Origin: CAZKWG01 sp964615375
GTDB taxonomy: Bacteria > Myxococcota_A > UBA796 > CAZKWG01
Assembly (NCBI GenBank): GCA_964615375.1
Contig: CAZTOW010000028.1
Span: 67,449 to 131,448 of the forward strand
DNA length: 64,000 nt
Reading direction: 5' to 3'
Below are positions 14,685 through 23,331 of this stretch, piece after piece. The notes beneath the pieces are model-generated. The model saw nothing but the letters and a program-made list of their open reading frames with translations, ran no database searches and was not told where the DNA came from. Within the stretch, counting starts at the first letter, position 1; every line of letters begins with the position of its first letter. The translations under genes were made by a program, and so were the position numbers.

Positions 14685-17384
14685 TCACCAGGAGAGGTCG
14701 AACCAGTCGGTCGATGTAAAGGACACGTAGGGGTAGCCCCACCCATCCGGGTAGTGGTCGCAGTAGTACTCGTCGGGCCCGCACCAGCCGGCGGCGAAGC
14801 CGATGGAGAGCTCGTCCAGGAGCAGCCCGAGGTCGGCCACGTCCATCGACAGCACGAGGTCTCTCTCCGAGACCAGGGTGGCGTCCACGTCGCCGATGGT
14901 CACGAAGCCGGAGTCATAGCCCTGGAGCTTGCCGACCCCCGACTGGTAGACGATCCGGTAGTAGGTGTAGTCGGCCCCCGTGGAGATGCCCCAGGCCTCG
15001 ATGAAGAGCGTGTCCGGGTCATACGCGACGTCGGAGCTCAACCAGAACGAGAGCACCCCGTCCTCCTCCCGCCAGCGGATGGAGGTGTAGTCGAAGGCGT
15101 AGTCGTCCACGTTGTCGCCCGCGTCGTCGTTGGTGGCCCCGACGCGCGCCCAGGGCACCTCTCCCAGCGGGATCTCCACCGGGACCGCGTAGCTGGCCGT
15201 CCCGTCCTCCAGCGAGAGCAGCAGGGTCAGCACCTCGCCGGTCTCGCCGTCCCCGGCCACCAGGGTGTAGCCGTCGGTCTCCCGGGTCGACGCGGCGTCG
15301 ATGCTGCTGAGGCTGTCCTCGGTCACGCCCAGGGTGGCGCCGACCGCCGAGCCGTCGGCCACGGAGAGCGCGGCGTCCAGCGGCCCGAAGGTGCGCAGAT
15401 CCCCGCTGTTGGCGAGGGTGATGGTGAGCTCCGCCTCCTCGCCCGCGTCCAGGCGCCCGTCCCCGCCCTCGTCGTCGATCTCCACGGAGAGGGTCTGGAG
15501 CACCGGCCAGGGCACCTCGAGCTCGACCGGGAGCTCCCAGCGCTCGAGCCCGTCGTCCACCGTGAGCAGCAGCGTGACCGGCGTGGAGTCGTCGTGATCC
15601 GCGGCCACGTCCAGGCTCAAGCCCTCGAGCGTGACGATGACGCCGGTGCGCCAGACCCCAGTGGTGATGCTCAGCTCCTCGCCGCCGTAGACCACCACGT
15701 CCTCGTCCAGGCTGCTGAGCGTGCCGGTGACCGCGCCGAAGGTGTCCGAGCCGTTGTTGGAGAGCTCCAGCGTGAGCGTGGCGCCGCTGTCCCCGGGGGC
15801 GAGCGAGCTCGGCTCGGTGGTCGTGGTGAGCAGCGTGGGGTCGGGCGGCTCAGGCACGTAGACGAGGCTCTCCTCGTCCGCCGTGAGCGCGGGGAGCTCC
15901 GTGGCGCTGTAGTCCTCGCCCCCCACCGAGAGCGTGACGTCGTCCACGTCCCCGGTCGCCGAGCTGAGCACGCGGGCGAACCAGCGATCCGGGCCGGCGG
16001 CGGGCGGGAGGTAGGCGAAGTAGTCCGTCAGATCGGCGCTGAGCGTGCTCTCGCCCGCGGGCAGGGAGCCGGAGTACAGCGAGGTCTCCAGGGTGGGCTC
16101 GTCCGGGTCGCCCACGCCCAGGCTGACGACGACGCTGCCGGCCTCGTCCAGCGTGAGCACCAGGGTCCCCGTGCTGGGCTCGCCGACCTGGAGATCGAGG
16201 TCGAAGCTCCAGGTGTCGAGGCCGTCGGTCAGCTCGAGGGCGAGCGGGACGCGCTGGTTCTCGTCGAGATCGCTGTCCAGCGTGAGCTCAAACGTGCCCT
16301 CGGCGGTGCCCAGGCCGTCGAGGTCGCCGAAGCTGGCGCTGTCCTCGTCCAGCGTGCCGCCGCCCTCGGGCAGGCTGAGCGTGCCCACCAGGTCGGTGGT
16401 GCCGGCGTCCACGAGGTTGGTGAGCGTGACGGTCAGCGTGACGGCGTCGCCCGGGGCGGCGGGGTCGGGGCTCCAGGAGAGCTCGGCCGCGAGGTCGGGG
16501 GCCAGGGCCCGCACCTCCACGTCGTCGATGGACCAGTCGTCGGCGACGGCGCCCTCGTAGAGCCAGGCCACGTAGACCACGGGCTCGCCGGCCCAGGCGG
16601 AGAGGTCCACGGCGCTGGCGTCGGCCCACTCACCCTCGACGGGGGCGGGGAGGGCCTCGTTCACCGGGACGAAGACGTCCTCCTCCAGATCGCGGCCCGT
16701 GGTGGAGACGTAGAGGCCGTGGCTCGCGTTCTGCACGGCGGCGCCACGCTCCCGCCAGCGCACCATGGCCGAGTCGAGCGTGCTGAGGTCCAACGGCGGC
16801 GAGATGAGCCAGTCCTGGATGGTCTGATCCTCGCTGACGCCGCGCAGGTGGACGGCCCCGTTGCCGCTCTCGCCCTCCCCCAGCGCCCAGGGTGAGCCGG
16901 GGAAGGCGGCGCTGGGGGTCCACCAGTCGAGCTGGTAGAGGGCCTCCTCGCCGTCCTCGGGCTCGAAATCTTCGAAGAACGGGACGTCGAGCGCGTCTAC
17001 CAGGACGGGGAGCGCGAAGGGCTCCTCCTCGCCCTGCTCCGGCAGGGTGACGGTGATCGGCGTGTCCGTGGCGTCTGACGCCGAGAAATAGTACTCGAGG
17101 CCCGGCTCCTCCAGGCCCTCGACCTCGCCGGCCCACAGGCCGCCCTCCAGCGCGGTGAGGGCGGCGACCTCATAGTTGCGCTCGCCCTCGGTGCGCCAGT
17201 AGAGCTGCACGAGGCTCACGCCGTCCGGGTCCTCGGCCAGCACCTCGAGGGAGACGGTGTCGCCCTCGATCCAGGTGCCGGTGGGCGGGGTGTGGCTGAG
17301 GGTGGGGCCGGAGAGGGGATCGCCGGTCTCCACGGGCTCCTTGTCCGCCGTGCAGGCGGCCAGCAGGACGAGCAGGGCGCGCAT
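14685..17384 (-). CDS. Large lipoprotein with Ig-like/CARDB-like repeats
   Basis: An 899-aa surface lipoprotein (signal MRALLVLLAACTADK, lipidated Cys at residue 11). An N-terminal Ig-like domain (residues ~20-105) is followed by a beta-sandwich with a MAM/CBM-like look (FFEDFEPEDG to DDWSIDDVEVRAL, ~130-290). Several CARDB-like beta repeats with acidic segments follow, and a C-terminal region like a dockerin-free peptidase pre-domain. No catalytic motif is seen. The ATG at 17384 overlaps the stop of the Cys-rich lipoprotein gene by one base (TGATG). Adhesion or matrix binding is inferred from architecture only. Confidence 0.75.
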   Translation of the reverse strand: MRALLVLLAACTADKEPVETGDPLSGPTLSHTPPTGTWIEGDTVSLEVLAEDPDGVSLVQLYWRTEGERNYEVAALTALEGGLWAGEVEGLEEPGLEYYFSASDATDTPITVTLPEQGEEEPFALPVLVDALDVPFFEDFEPEDGEEALYQLDWWTPSAAFPGSPWALGEGESGNGAVHLRGVSEDQTIQDWLISPPLDLSTLDSAMVRWRERGAAVQNASHGLYVSTTGRDLEEDVFVPVNEALPAPVEGEWADASAVDLSAWAGEPVVYVAWLYEGAVADDWSIDDVEVRALAPDLAAELSWSPDPAAPGDAVTLTVTLTNLVDAGTTDLVGTLSLPEGGGTLDEDSASFGDLDGLGTAEGTFELTLDSDLDENQRVPLALELTDGLDTWSFDLDLQVGEPSTGTLVLTLDEAGSVVVSLGVGDPDEPTLETSLYSGSLPAGESTLSADLTDYFAYLPPAAGPDRWFARVLSSATGDVDDVTLSVGGEDYSATELPALTADEESLVYVPEPPDPTLLTTTTEPSSLAPGDSGATLTLELSNNGSDTFGAVTGTLSSLDEDVVVYGGEELSITTGVWRTGVIVTLEGLSLDVAADHDDSTPVTLLLTVDDGLERWELPVELEVPWPVLQTLSVEIDDEGGDGRLDAGEEAELTITLANSGDLRTFGPLDAALSVADGSAVGATLGVTEDSLSSIDAASTRETDGYTLVAGDGETGEVLTLLLSLEDGTASYAVPVEIPLGEVPWARVGATNDDAGDNVDDYAFDYTSIRWREEDGVLSFWLSSDVAYDPDTLFIEAWGISTGADYTYYRIVYQSGVGKLQGYDSGFVTIGDVDATLVSERDLVLSMDVADLGLLLDELSIGFAAGWCGPDEYYCDHYPDGWGYPYVSFTSTDWFDLSW

Positions 17385-17929
17385 CAGTCGTCCTCGGTGT
17401 AGAGCCAGCAGTAGGTGATGCACTGGTAGGCGATGATGTTCCCCGAGAGGTCGGAGATGCCCGCGCAGGTGTAGCCGTTCGGGCAGTCGCTCTCGCTCTC
17501 GCAGGTCACGCCGCAGTAGTTCGACTCGGCGTCGCCGATGCTGAGGCAGAGGTTGTCGTTGCCGCCGCAGTCGCCGTCGTCCTGGCAGGGGTGGCAGTAA
17601 TAGCCGCCCGCGTCGTAGCACTCCCCGGTGGCGCCGTTGCAGAACTGCTGGAAGGCGCAGTCCTCGCGCGTGTCGTCGCAGCTCTCGGAGACGCAGCTGG
17701 TGGCCTCGACGTCACAGACGTCGCCCGGGTAGCAGTCGCCGTCCACCTCGCAGCCTTCTACGCAGGCGCCCTCCTTGCAGTACTGCTCGATGCCGCACTG
17801 GGCGCTGGTCGCGCAGGCCCGGGAGACGCACTGACCCTGCACGCAGGTCTCGCCGAAGCCGCAGGCGACCTCCTCGGAGCATTCGTACTCGGTCCCACCG
17901 CAGGAGAGGAGCAGGAACAGGGCGATCAC
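17384..17929 (-). CDS. Cysteine-rich lipoprotein
   Basis: A 181-aa lipoprotein with a very short signal peptide (VIALFLLLSCGG, lipidated Cys at residue 10). About 28 further cysteines are arranged in repeated C-x(5)-C-x(6)-C units (for example CGFGETCVQGQC, CGIEQYCKEGAC, CEVDGDCYPGDVC). This is the disulfide-rich repeat style seen in many myxobacterial surface proteins. It starts with GTG, forming a 4-base GTGA overlap with the upstream VWA gene. Function is unknown; the fold implies an oxidising extracytoplasmic location. Confidence 0.75.
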   Translation of the reverse strand: MIALFLLLSCGGTEYECSEEVACGFGETCVQGQCVSRACATSAQCGIEQYCKEGACVEGCEVDGDCYPGDVCDVEATSCVSESCDDTREDCAFQQFCNGATGECYDAGGYYCHPCQDDGDCGGNDNLCLSIGDAESNYCGVTCESESDCPNGYTCAGISDLSGNIIAYQCITYCWLYTEDD

Positions 17930-19494
17930 TCGGAGCTCTCCTCGACCTGGCTGCCGGCGGCCAGGATCCGGTAGTCCACGACGATGTAGGTCTCCGCGGG
18001 CGGGATGTGCGCGGCGTCGAAGACGATGGCGTTCTGCTCGGCGTCAAACGTGTACTCGACGTCGCGCTCCAGCTCGCGGATGAAGCTCTCCTCGGTGCGG
18101 TCGGCGTAGAGCGAGGCGGAGAGGTCGCGGGGGTCGGCGAGCTCGCTCAGCTCGAAGACCAGCTCGAGCCCGCTGGCCAGGAGGCCGAGCTCGCTGGCGA
18201 TGGGCGAGAAGTCCTCGTCGCAGATGCTCTCCAGCGCGCCGTCCGTGCGCAGCGCGAGGTCCACGTAGCGGCTGCCGTAGGTGGCGGCGCCGTTGTCGGA
18301 CTCGCAGGAGGGCAGGCCCTCGTAGTCGGGCTCGTCCTTGCCCACGACCGCGCTGACGTTGAGGATGCCGTGGTCGCGGTAGCTGGCCTCGCCCTTGAGA
18401 TCCGACCAGAAGCGCAGGTAGTCCGTGGTCTTGTCCGGGCTCGAGTCCTCCTCGTCGGAGACGAAGACGATGCTCAGGTTCGCGTCGTCCCGGAGGAAGC
18501 CCGCGTTGTCCGTGCTGAGCAGCGGCTCGGAGAGCGCGAGCTTCGCCCCCTCCAGGCCCATCTCGATGCCCGAGCCGCTGGTGCCCACGGCCACCATCTC
18601 GGCGAACTGGGCCTCGGTGTCCTGGGTGTCGGGCGTGATGTAGCGCACGGCGTTGGTGAGCGTGAAGTCGTCGCCCGTCTCGATGTCCACGGCGATCCCG
18701 CCGTTGGCGGCCGTGTCCGCGCTGCGGCCGACGACCAGGCGCCCGCCCGCGGCCAGCGTGGTGCCCTCAGGGAGCTCCACGCTGTTGCGCCCGCCGTCCT
18801 GGAGCGCGCAGCCGGACAGGTCCAGGTCCGTGTCAGTGACGTTGGTGAGCTCCACCCACTCGCCGCTCGCGTCGTCCACCGCGCCGGGATCGGCCAGGAA
18901 CTCGGTGATCACGACGTCGCCGGCCCCGGGCGCGCTGGCGTCCAGGGAGGCGGCGCGGCGCGCGCGGGGGGCCTGGGGTCTCGCGCCCGAGGTGCAGCTC
19001 GTGTTCTCCTCACCCGGCGTGCCGAGGTCGCCCGAGGCCGAGACCTCGGTGGCCGCGCACCAGGCGTCGGACGAAGAGTTGTCGGAGTCCGCCTCGTAGG
19101 CGGGATCGAGCTGGAGGGCGACGCCCTCGCTGGTGGGCCAGTCGATGTCCCAGCTCACCTCGTCGATGGTGCCGCCGTCGGCGTTGAGCAGGACGATCTC
19201 GTCGTCGCCGCCGACCAGGCGCCCGCTGAACTGGTCCTGGAGCGTGTCCGTGGTGACCACGCCGATCTGCCAGTCCACGTTCACGCCCTCGAAGGCCTCG
19301 ATGAAGGCGTCGAAGTTGCTGGCCAGCTTGTCCTGCTCCTCGATCATCGAGCAGGAGTTGTCCACCACCATCAGGATGTCCACCGTGTTCAGGCGGTCCT
19401 GGTGGAAGAGGTCCTTGGCGCGGGCGCTGGTGTAGGAGTACTCGGTGCAGGCGGTGGCGCCGAGCAGGGTGAGGAGCAGGAGGCGGGTTCTCAC
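17926..19494 (-). CDS. VWA-domain lipoprotein with an inserted, apparently circularly permuted lamin-tail domain
   Basis: A 522-aa lipoprotein (LLGATACTEY, lipidated Cys 16). Residues ~38-95 begin a von Willebrand A domain with MIDAS motif DNSCS (D45, S47, S49) and the DWQIGVVTTD strand. The VWA resumes at ~283 (ITPDTQDTEAQF...LSIVFVSDEEDSS). Between them, residues 97-167 (DDEIVLLNADGGTIDEV to GDLGTPGEENTSC) look like the C-terminal half of a lamin-tail domain, and 193-281 (VVITEFLADPG, GEWVELTN, DFTLTNA) like its N-terminal half, joined by a ~25-residue linker. The order is thus reversed. It starts with GTG and has 4-base overlaps at both ends in the operon. Confidence 0.8.
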   Translation of the reverse strand: MRTRLLLLTLLGATACTEYSYTSARAKDLFHQDRLNTVDILMVVDNSCSMIEEQDKLASNFDAFIEAFEGVNVDWQIGVVTTDTLQDQFSGRLVGGDDEIVLLNADGGTIDEVSWDIDWPTSEGVALQLDPAYEADSDNSSSDAWCAATEVSASGDLGTPGEENTSCTSGARPQAPRARRAASLDASAPGAGDVVITEFLADPGAVDDASGEWVELTNVTDTDLDLSGCALQDGGRNSVELPEGTTLAAGGRLVVGRSADTAANGGIAVDIETGDDFTLTNAVRYITPDTQDTEAQFAEMVAVGTSGSGIEMGLEGAKLALSEPLLSTDNAGFLRDDANLSIVFVSDEEDSSPDKTTDYLRFWSDLKGEASYRDHGILNVSAVVGKDEPDYEGLPSCESDNGAATYGSRYVDLALRTDGALESICDEDFSPIASELGLLASGLELVFELSELADPRDLSASLYADRTEESFIRELERDVEYTFDAEQNAIVFDAAHIPPAETYIVVDYRILAAGSQVEESSE

Positions 19495-20381
19495 GGGCTC
19501 ACCGTCTCTTCCACGGCCTCGTCGGCGCTGCCGGGGTTCAGGCCCTCCAGGAGGCCGAGCAGAGTGCCCTCGGCGACCTCACCCACCTGGGCGCGCCAGT
19601 GAAAGGAGCTGTAGACCACCTGGCCGCCCTCGGACTCGAAGCTGACCAGCAGCGGGACGTCCGTGAGCGTCTGATCCCCGGCAGACGCGCTCGCCCGGTA
19701 GATCACGTCGCCCCGCATGTGGACGGTGACCTCGGGCCCCGCGCTCTCCATGACCGTCCAGTAGGTGTAGTCGAAGCCGAGCTCCACCGCCTCGTTGCCC
19801 GAGATCTGCTCCTGGATGGCCTTGGTGTCCACCGTGGCCACGACGCTGTCGCTGGTTCCCCGCTGCGCGTCGTCGAGCACGGCGTCGTCCCCGGCGAACT
19901 CGATGGCGTCCGGCCAGATGGCCTCGACCAGATCGTAGGCCCAGTCGCTGACGACCAGCGTGCCGCCGTTCTCCACGTAGGCGCGGACGTGCTCGAGCGT
20001 GGTGGGGTCGGTCACCAGGCTGTCGTCGGTCTCCGTGCCGTTGTAGACGTAGGCGCCGAGGCCGCGGACTCCCGAGTTCACGAAGACCGCGTCGTAACGC
20101 GAGATCTCGGAGACGCCCGCGCTGTCCTCGCTCTGGAAGAGCTGCTCGGCCTTCAGCGAGATCGCGTCGGGCTGGACCTCGGGGTCGTAGACCGCGCGAT
20201 CGATGTAGCCCTCGTAGGGGGTGTGGGCGATGTCCAGGTTCGTCAGGCTGGACTCGACCTGGTCGAAGTCACCCGTCACCGCCGCGATGGCCTCGAACCT
20301 GAGCTCTCGCAGCGTCTGCTCGTTCCTGCAGCCGCTCGCGCCGAGGACGAGGAGCGCCGCCGCTACCGTCTGGACCCGCAT
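19491..20381 (-). CDS. Lipoprotein with glutamine-amidotransferase/ThuA-like fold
   Basis: A 296-aa lipoprotein (AALLVLGASGCRN; Cys about 18). The central region YDAVFVNSGVRGLG, then HVRAYVENGGTLVVSDWAYDLVEAIWP reads like a ThuA/class-I amidotransferase-like Rossmann fold in which the protein tests for a void region of a path or cell wall. No catalytic Cys-His pair is evident, so it is probably non-enzymatic. GGAG lies 6 bp before the ATG at 20381. It follows the 604-aa lipoprotein by 10 bp and overlaps the VWA gene by 4 bp. Confidence 0.65.
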   Translation of the reverse strand: MRVQTVAAALLVLGASGCRNEQTLRELRFEAIAAVTGDFDQVESSLTNLDIAHTPYEGYIDRAVYDPEVQPDAISLKAEQLFQSEDSAGVSEISRYDAVFVNSGVRGLGAYVYNGTETDDSLVTDPTTLEHVRAYVENGGTLVVSDWAYDLVEAIWPDAIEFAGDDAVLDDAQRGTSDSVVATVDTKAIQEQISGNEAVELGFDYTYWTVMESAGPEVTVHMRGDVIYRASASAGDQTLTDVPLLVSFESEGGQVVYSSFHWRAQVGEVAEGTLLGLLEGLNPGSADEAVEETVSP

Positions 20382-20391
20382 GGTGCTCCCG

Positions 20392-22206
20392 TTACTCCAG
20401 GACAAGGTAACCCTGCAGGTAGATGTAGGACTTCATCTGGTTGGTCTGGTAGATGCTGTCGGGGAGGCCGAAGTAGGGGCCCTCGATGATGCTGTAGGCC
20501 GTGAAATAGGCCCCGCCCGCCTGGAACTGGCTGACGTCCGCCGCCTCGAAGGTGTGGATGCCGTCGTCCCAGGGGATGGAGACCACGCTGGCCCCGAGCC
20601 CGGTCTCCTCCAGCGTGCCGGAGAGGCTGGCGATGAACATGGCGTCCGGGTAGGTCTCGGCCGGGGTCCACTCGAACACGAAGTCTTCGGCCCGGTTGTG
20701 CGTATAGTTGTTGTAGAGCTGCGGGCTCAGCAGCGACCAGTCGGCCGGCACGGTGACGACCACGTCTTCGAGCAGCTCCTCGCCGACGCCGTCGTCTTCG
20801 CCCTCGGTGTGGAGGTCGTAGGTCTCGCCGGGCACGTAGTCGTCGAACGTGAGCCCGCTGGCGACGTAGTAGATCATCCCGCTGGAGCGATCCTCGTAGC
20901 GGTCCAGGGTGACGACGTTGCTGTCGGACTCGAACCAGACGTGGTCGCCGGCGCCCACGGTCACCGGGTTCGGGCAGTCCACCTCGCCGTTGTCGGTGGC
21001 GTCCACGGTGGTCTGGATGTCGTAGGGGGACGGGCTCGGGCAGGCGCCGCTGTTGGAGCAGTCCGAGTCGAAGCAGTCCACGATGTCGTCGTCGTCGTTG
21101 TCTACGCCGTCCGAGCACTCCGATCCGTCGTCCTCCGCCTCCGCCGGACAGGAGGGGTCCAGCGGCACGAAGAAGACCGCGGTCGCGTTGACGCTCTCCG
21201 AGATCTCGCCCGTGCTGTTGTCGATGCCGCGCACCACGTTGAAGGTGAGCGAGATCGCCACGTCTCCCAGGTCCCAGTCCCCGCCCACCACCTCGAAGCC
21301 GTCGGGGATGAGCACGCCCTCGGCGTCGGTGGAGACCAGCACGTCGCGCCAGCCCAGCGAGGCGGCGTTGGACAGCGTCATCTTCCCGTAGAGGTTCTCC
21401 GCGTCCAGCACCGTGATCTCGTCGACCACGATGTCGGGGTTCACGCCGTACTCGTCATAGAAGCTGATCTCGACGCTGTCATCGAAGTTCGTGTCGCGGC
21501 CGAAGATGGTGAAGACCACCGTGTCGCCCTGCTCGGCCTCCACCGGATCGAAGGTGGCGGCCACGCCCACGCGATCGACCCGGAAGCCGTCGTAGAGGGT
21601 CAGCGCGTCGGCGCCCTCGGCCATGGTCACGTTGCGGAGCCCGGGCAGCGCGTCGCTCTCGATCACGATCTCGCCGGTGGCCAGCGTCTCGGAGAGCACC
21701 GTGAAGTCCATCACCTCGATGTCGTCGCCGAAGGTGGGCCAGGTGATGCCGCTGGTCCAGTCGGTGTTGGTGCCGAGGAAGGTGACCTCCACCGTCTCGC
21801 CCATGCGGCCGTTGCCGGGGTCGATGGAGAAGCTCTGCTCGATGACCTCGAAGCCGCCCGCGTCGGTCAGCGCGCTGCCGTCCATGTCCACGGAGACGTC
21901 GCGGGCGCCGAGCGCGGCGTCGTCGGCGATGGTGATGGTGGCGTTGGCGTTCCAGCCGTCCTCCACCTCGATCTCATCGACCGTGATCCCCTCCCCGAAG
22001 TCCGCGGTCAAGGGCCCGTCGTAGCTGAAGAAGCTATGGTCCGAGTCCAGCTCCACCGTCATCGTGGTGCCCTGCCCGCCCAGCGGCGGCGAGACCCCCA
22101 GGCGAGGCCCGCTGATCTCCTCCTCGCCCTCCGAGCTCGCGGTCTTGTCCGCCTCGCAGCCCGCGACGATCAGAGAGAACAGAAGGAAGAAACGCGGTAC
22201 CTGCAT
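20392..22206 (-). CDS. Lipoprotein with three IPT/TIG-like domains and a MopE-like acidic repeat
   Basis: First gene of a six-gene operon; 604 aa. The signal peptide ends in LIVAGCEAD (Cys 17). Three consecutive ~95-residue Ig-like units follow, each with a start such as GRMGETVEVTFLGTN and an end such as GLRNVTMAEGADALTLYDGF. Then comes a Cys/Asp-rich motif CSDGVDNDDDDIVDCFDSDC, the MopE-type metal-binding repeat, and a ~170-residue C-terminal domain. A cell-surface, calcium-binding role is inferred. The ATG at 22206 directly precedes the signal peptide; the longer frame upstream is not coding. Confidence 0.75.
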   Translation of the reverse strand: MQVPRFFLLFSLIVAGCEADKTASSEGEEEISGPRLGVSPPLGGQGTTMTVELDSDHSFFSYDGPLTADFGEGITVDEIEVEDGWNANATITIADDAALGARDVSVDMDGSALTDAGGFEVIEQSFSIDPGNGRMGETVEVTFLGTNTDWTSGITWPTFGDDIEVMDFTVLSETLATGEIVIESDALPGLRNVTMAEGADALTLYDGFRVDRVGVAATFDPVEAEQGDTVVFTIFGRDTNFDDSVEISFYDEYGVNPDIVVDEITVLDAENLYGKMTLSNAASLGWRDVLVSTDAEGVLIPDGFEVVGGDWDLGDVAISLTFNVVRGIDNSTGEISESVNATAVFFVPLDPSCPAEAEDDGSECSDGVDNDDDDIVDCFDSDCSNSGACPSPSPYDIQTTVDATDNGEVDCPNPVTVGAGDHVWFESDSNVVTLDRYEDRSSGMIYYVASGLTFDDYVPGETYDLHTEGEDDGVGEELLEDVVVTVPADWSLLSPQLYNNYTHNRAEDFVFEWTPAETYPDAMFIASLSGTLEETGLGASVVSIPWDDGIHTFEAADVSQFQAGGAYFTAYSIIEGPYFGLPDSIYQTNQMKSYIYLQGYLVLE

Positions 22207-22312
22207 GGGTGACTCCGGGCTCCGCGATCTCGGGGGAGGGAGGGCCTGAGCAGGGACTATACCTGGGCTTCGGGGCCGGAGGCAACGGTCGCGAAGCCGT
22301 TGATGGGAGCGC

Positions 22313-23065
22313 TCAGCGGTCACAGCGCAGGTCTGGCGCAGGGAGGTCGCGGACCAGACGCAGTCCGAGGGTCGGGAGGCTGGCGTAGCCATCCATCCAC
22401 ACGCAAGGGTCGGCGAGGGAAGCGCCCAGCGCGAGGCCGCAGGCGGCCCAGGTGTCACCCTCCGCGCCCACCGATCCATCGCCCAGCCGGCTGCTGAAGG
22501 TCCACTCGCCGACGCCGCCCGCCAGATCGCGCAGCCCCCAGGGGTGGCCCGCCTCGCCCGCCGCCATCTGCCCGCCTGCCGTGGCGGCCCAGACCCACTC
22601 CTCCCGGGTCGGCAACCGATAGCCCGTCCCCTCGACCAGCAGGAGCTGGAGGGTCGTGGCCGTGAGCACCTGGGCCTGATAGCGGCGGGAGAGACCCGCT
22701 TTGACGGAGAGCGCGTCGGCGAGCAGGGTGGCCTCGGGGAGCATGGTGAAGATCTGAGGGAGCTCAGGCGCGACCGCGGGGGTGGCGCCGGGCTCGAGCG
22801 CGCCGGAGGTGGCGGCTCGCTGGAGCATGCGCTCGACGTGGTGGCGCTCCAGCCCCTCGCTGGCCTCGGCGCGCCCCTGGTCGAGCTCGTCGCGCATCAT
22901 CCACAGCGCCGGGCTCTCGGGCCCAGCGGGGATCTCGACCATCGCGAGGCCGGCGGGAGCGCTGCAGACGCGCGGCGGAGCGTCGGGCTCGCCGTGCACG
23001 GGGGGAGGCCGCGGGCAGGCGAGGAGGAGCGGGAGAGGCAGCGGCGCGCGAATGGGGCACCTCAG
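22313..23065 (-). CDS. Truncated formylglycine-generating-enzyme-like (SUMF1) lipoprotein
   Basis: About 250 aa. The C-terminal third carries reduced FGE/SUMF1 landmarks: YRLPTREEWVWAATAGG, GLRDLAGGVGEW and LGLRLVRD. The stretch between them is much shorter than in true FGE and the catalytic Cys pair is absent, so enzymatic activity is unlikely. The N-terminus looks like a lipoprotein signal (PLPLPLLLACPRP), but no ATG or GTG precedes it in frame. The nearest candidate is a CTG at 23065, at the edge of an 8-bp tandem repeat. The real start, or an indel in the repeat, is unresolved. Confidence 0.55.
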   Translation of the reverse strand: MRCPIRAPLPLPLLLACPRPPPVHGEPDAPPRVCSAPAGLAMVEIPAGPESPALWMMRDELDQGRAEASEGLERHHVERMLQRAATSGALEPGATPAVAPELPQIFTMLPEATLLADALSVKAGLSRRYQAQVLTATTLQLLLVEGTGYRLPTREEWVWAATAGGQMAAGEAGHPWGLRDLAGGVGEWTFSSRLGDGSVGAEGDTWAACGLALGASLADPCVWMDGYASLPTLGLRLVRDLPAPDLRCDR

Positions 23066-23104
23066 GGGCGCTGGGGCGCTGGGGCGCTGGGGCGCTGGGG
23101 CGCT
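23065..23104. repeat. Five tandem copies of GGGGCGCT
   Basis: An exact 8-bp unit repeated five times. Because 8 is not a multiple of 3, gain or loss of a copy shifts reading frame. It lies just upstream of the FGE-like gene (minus strand), so slippage could switch its expression or N-terminus. Confidence 0.85.
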
Positions 23105-23120
23105 GGGGGGCTCGTGCGGC

Positions 23121-23270
23121 TCAGGGTCTCGGCGCTCGCCTGTAACCCATGTCGGTGTAGAGGATGCTCTCATGGATCGCGAAGCCCTGGGCGATCGACC
23201 GCTCGGAGTAGATCCGCAACGCATCGAGGACCAGCGGGTGGTATGCGGTTCGCTCGAAGGAGCCCGCCAT
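23121..23270 (-). CDS. Small hypothetical protein (49 aa) or gene remnant
   Basis: An ATG at 23270 opens a 49-codon frame ending in TGA at 23121. Its product (starting MAGSFERTAYHPLVLDALR, containing GFAIHESILYTDMGY) has a natural amino-acid mix unlike shadow frames. It is upstream of, and in a different frame from, the FGE-like gene, with the 8-bp repeat between them. It may be an independent small protein or the detached N-terminal piece of a decayed gene. I do not recognise it. Confidence 0.35.
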   Translation of the reverse strand: MAGSFERTAYHPLVLDALRIYSERSIAQGFAIHESILYTDMGYRRAPRP

Positions 23271-23284
23271 GCTGAGCTCAGCTG

Positions 23285-23290
23285 TATAAT
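23285..23290 (+). promoter_or_regulatory. Consensus -10 hexamer TATAAT upstream of the frameshifted gene
   Basis: TATAAT preceded directly by TG stands out in this GC-rich sequence and lies 47 bp before a CTG and 152 bp before an ATG of the plus-strand gene. No good -35 is visible at 17 bp. It is a plausible housekeeping promoter element. Confidence 0.35.
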
Positions 23291-23331
23291 ATCATCTTCA
23301 CCCTGGCTCCCGCCGACAGACTGGAGATCCC

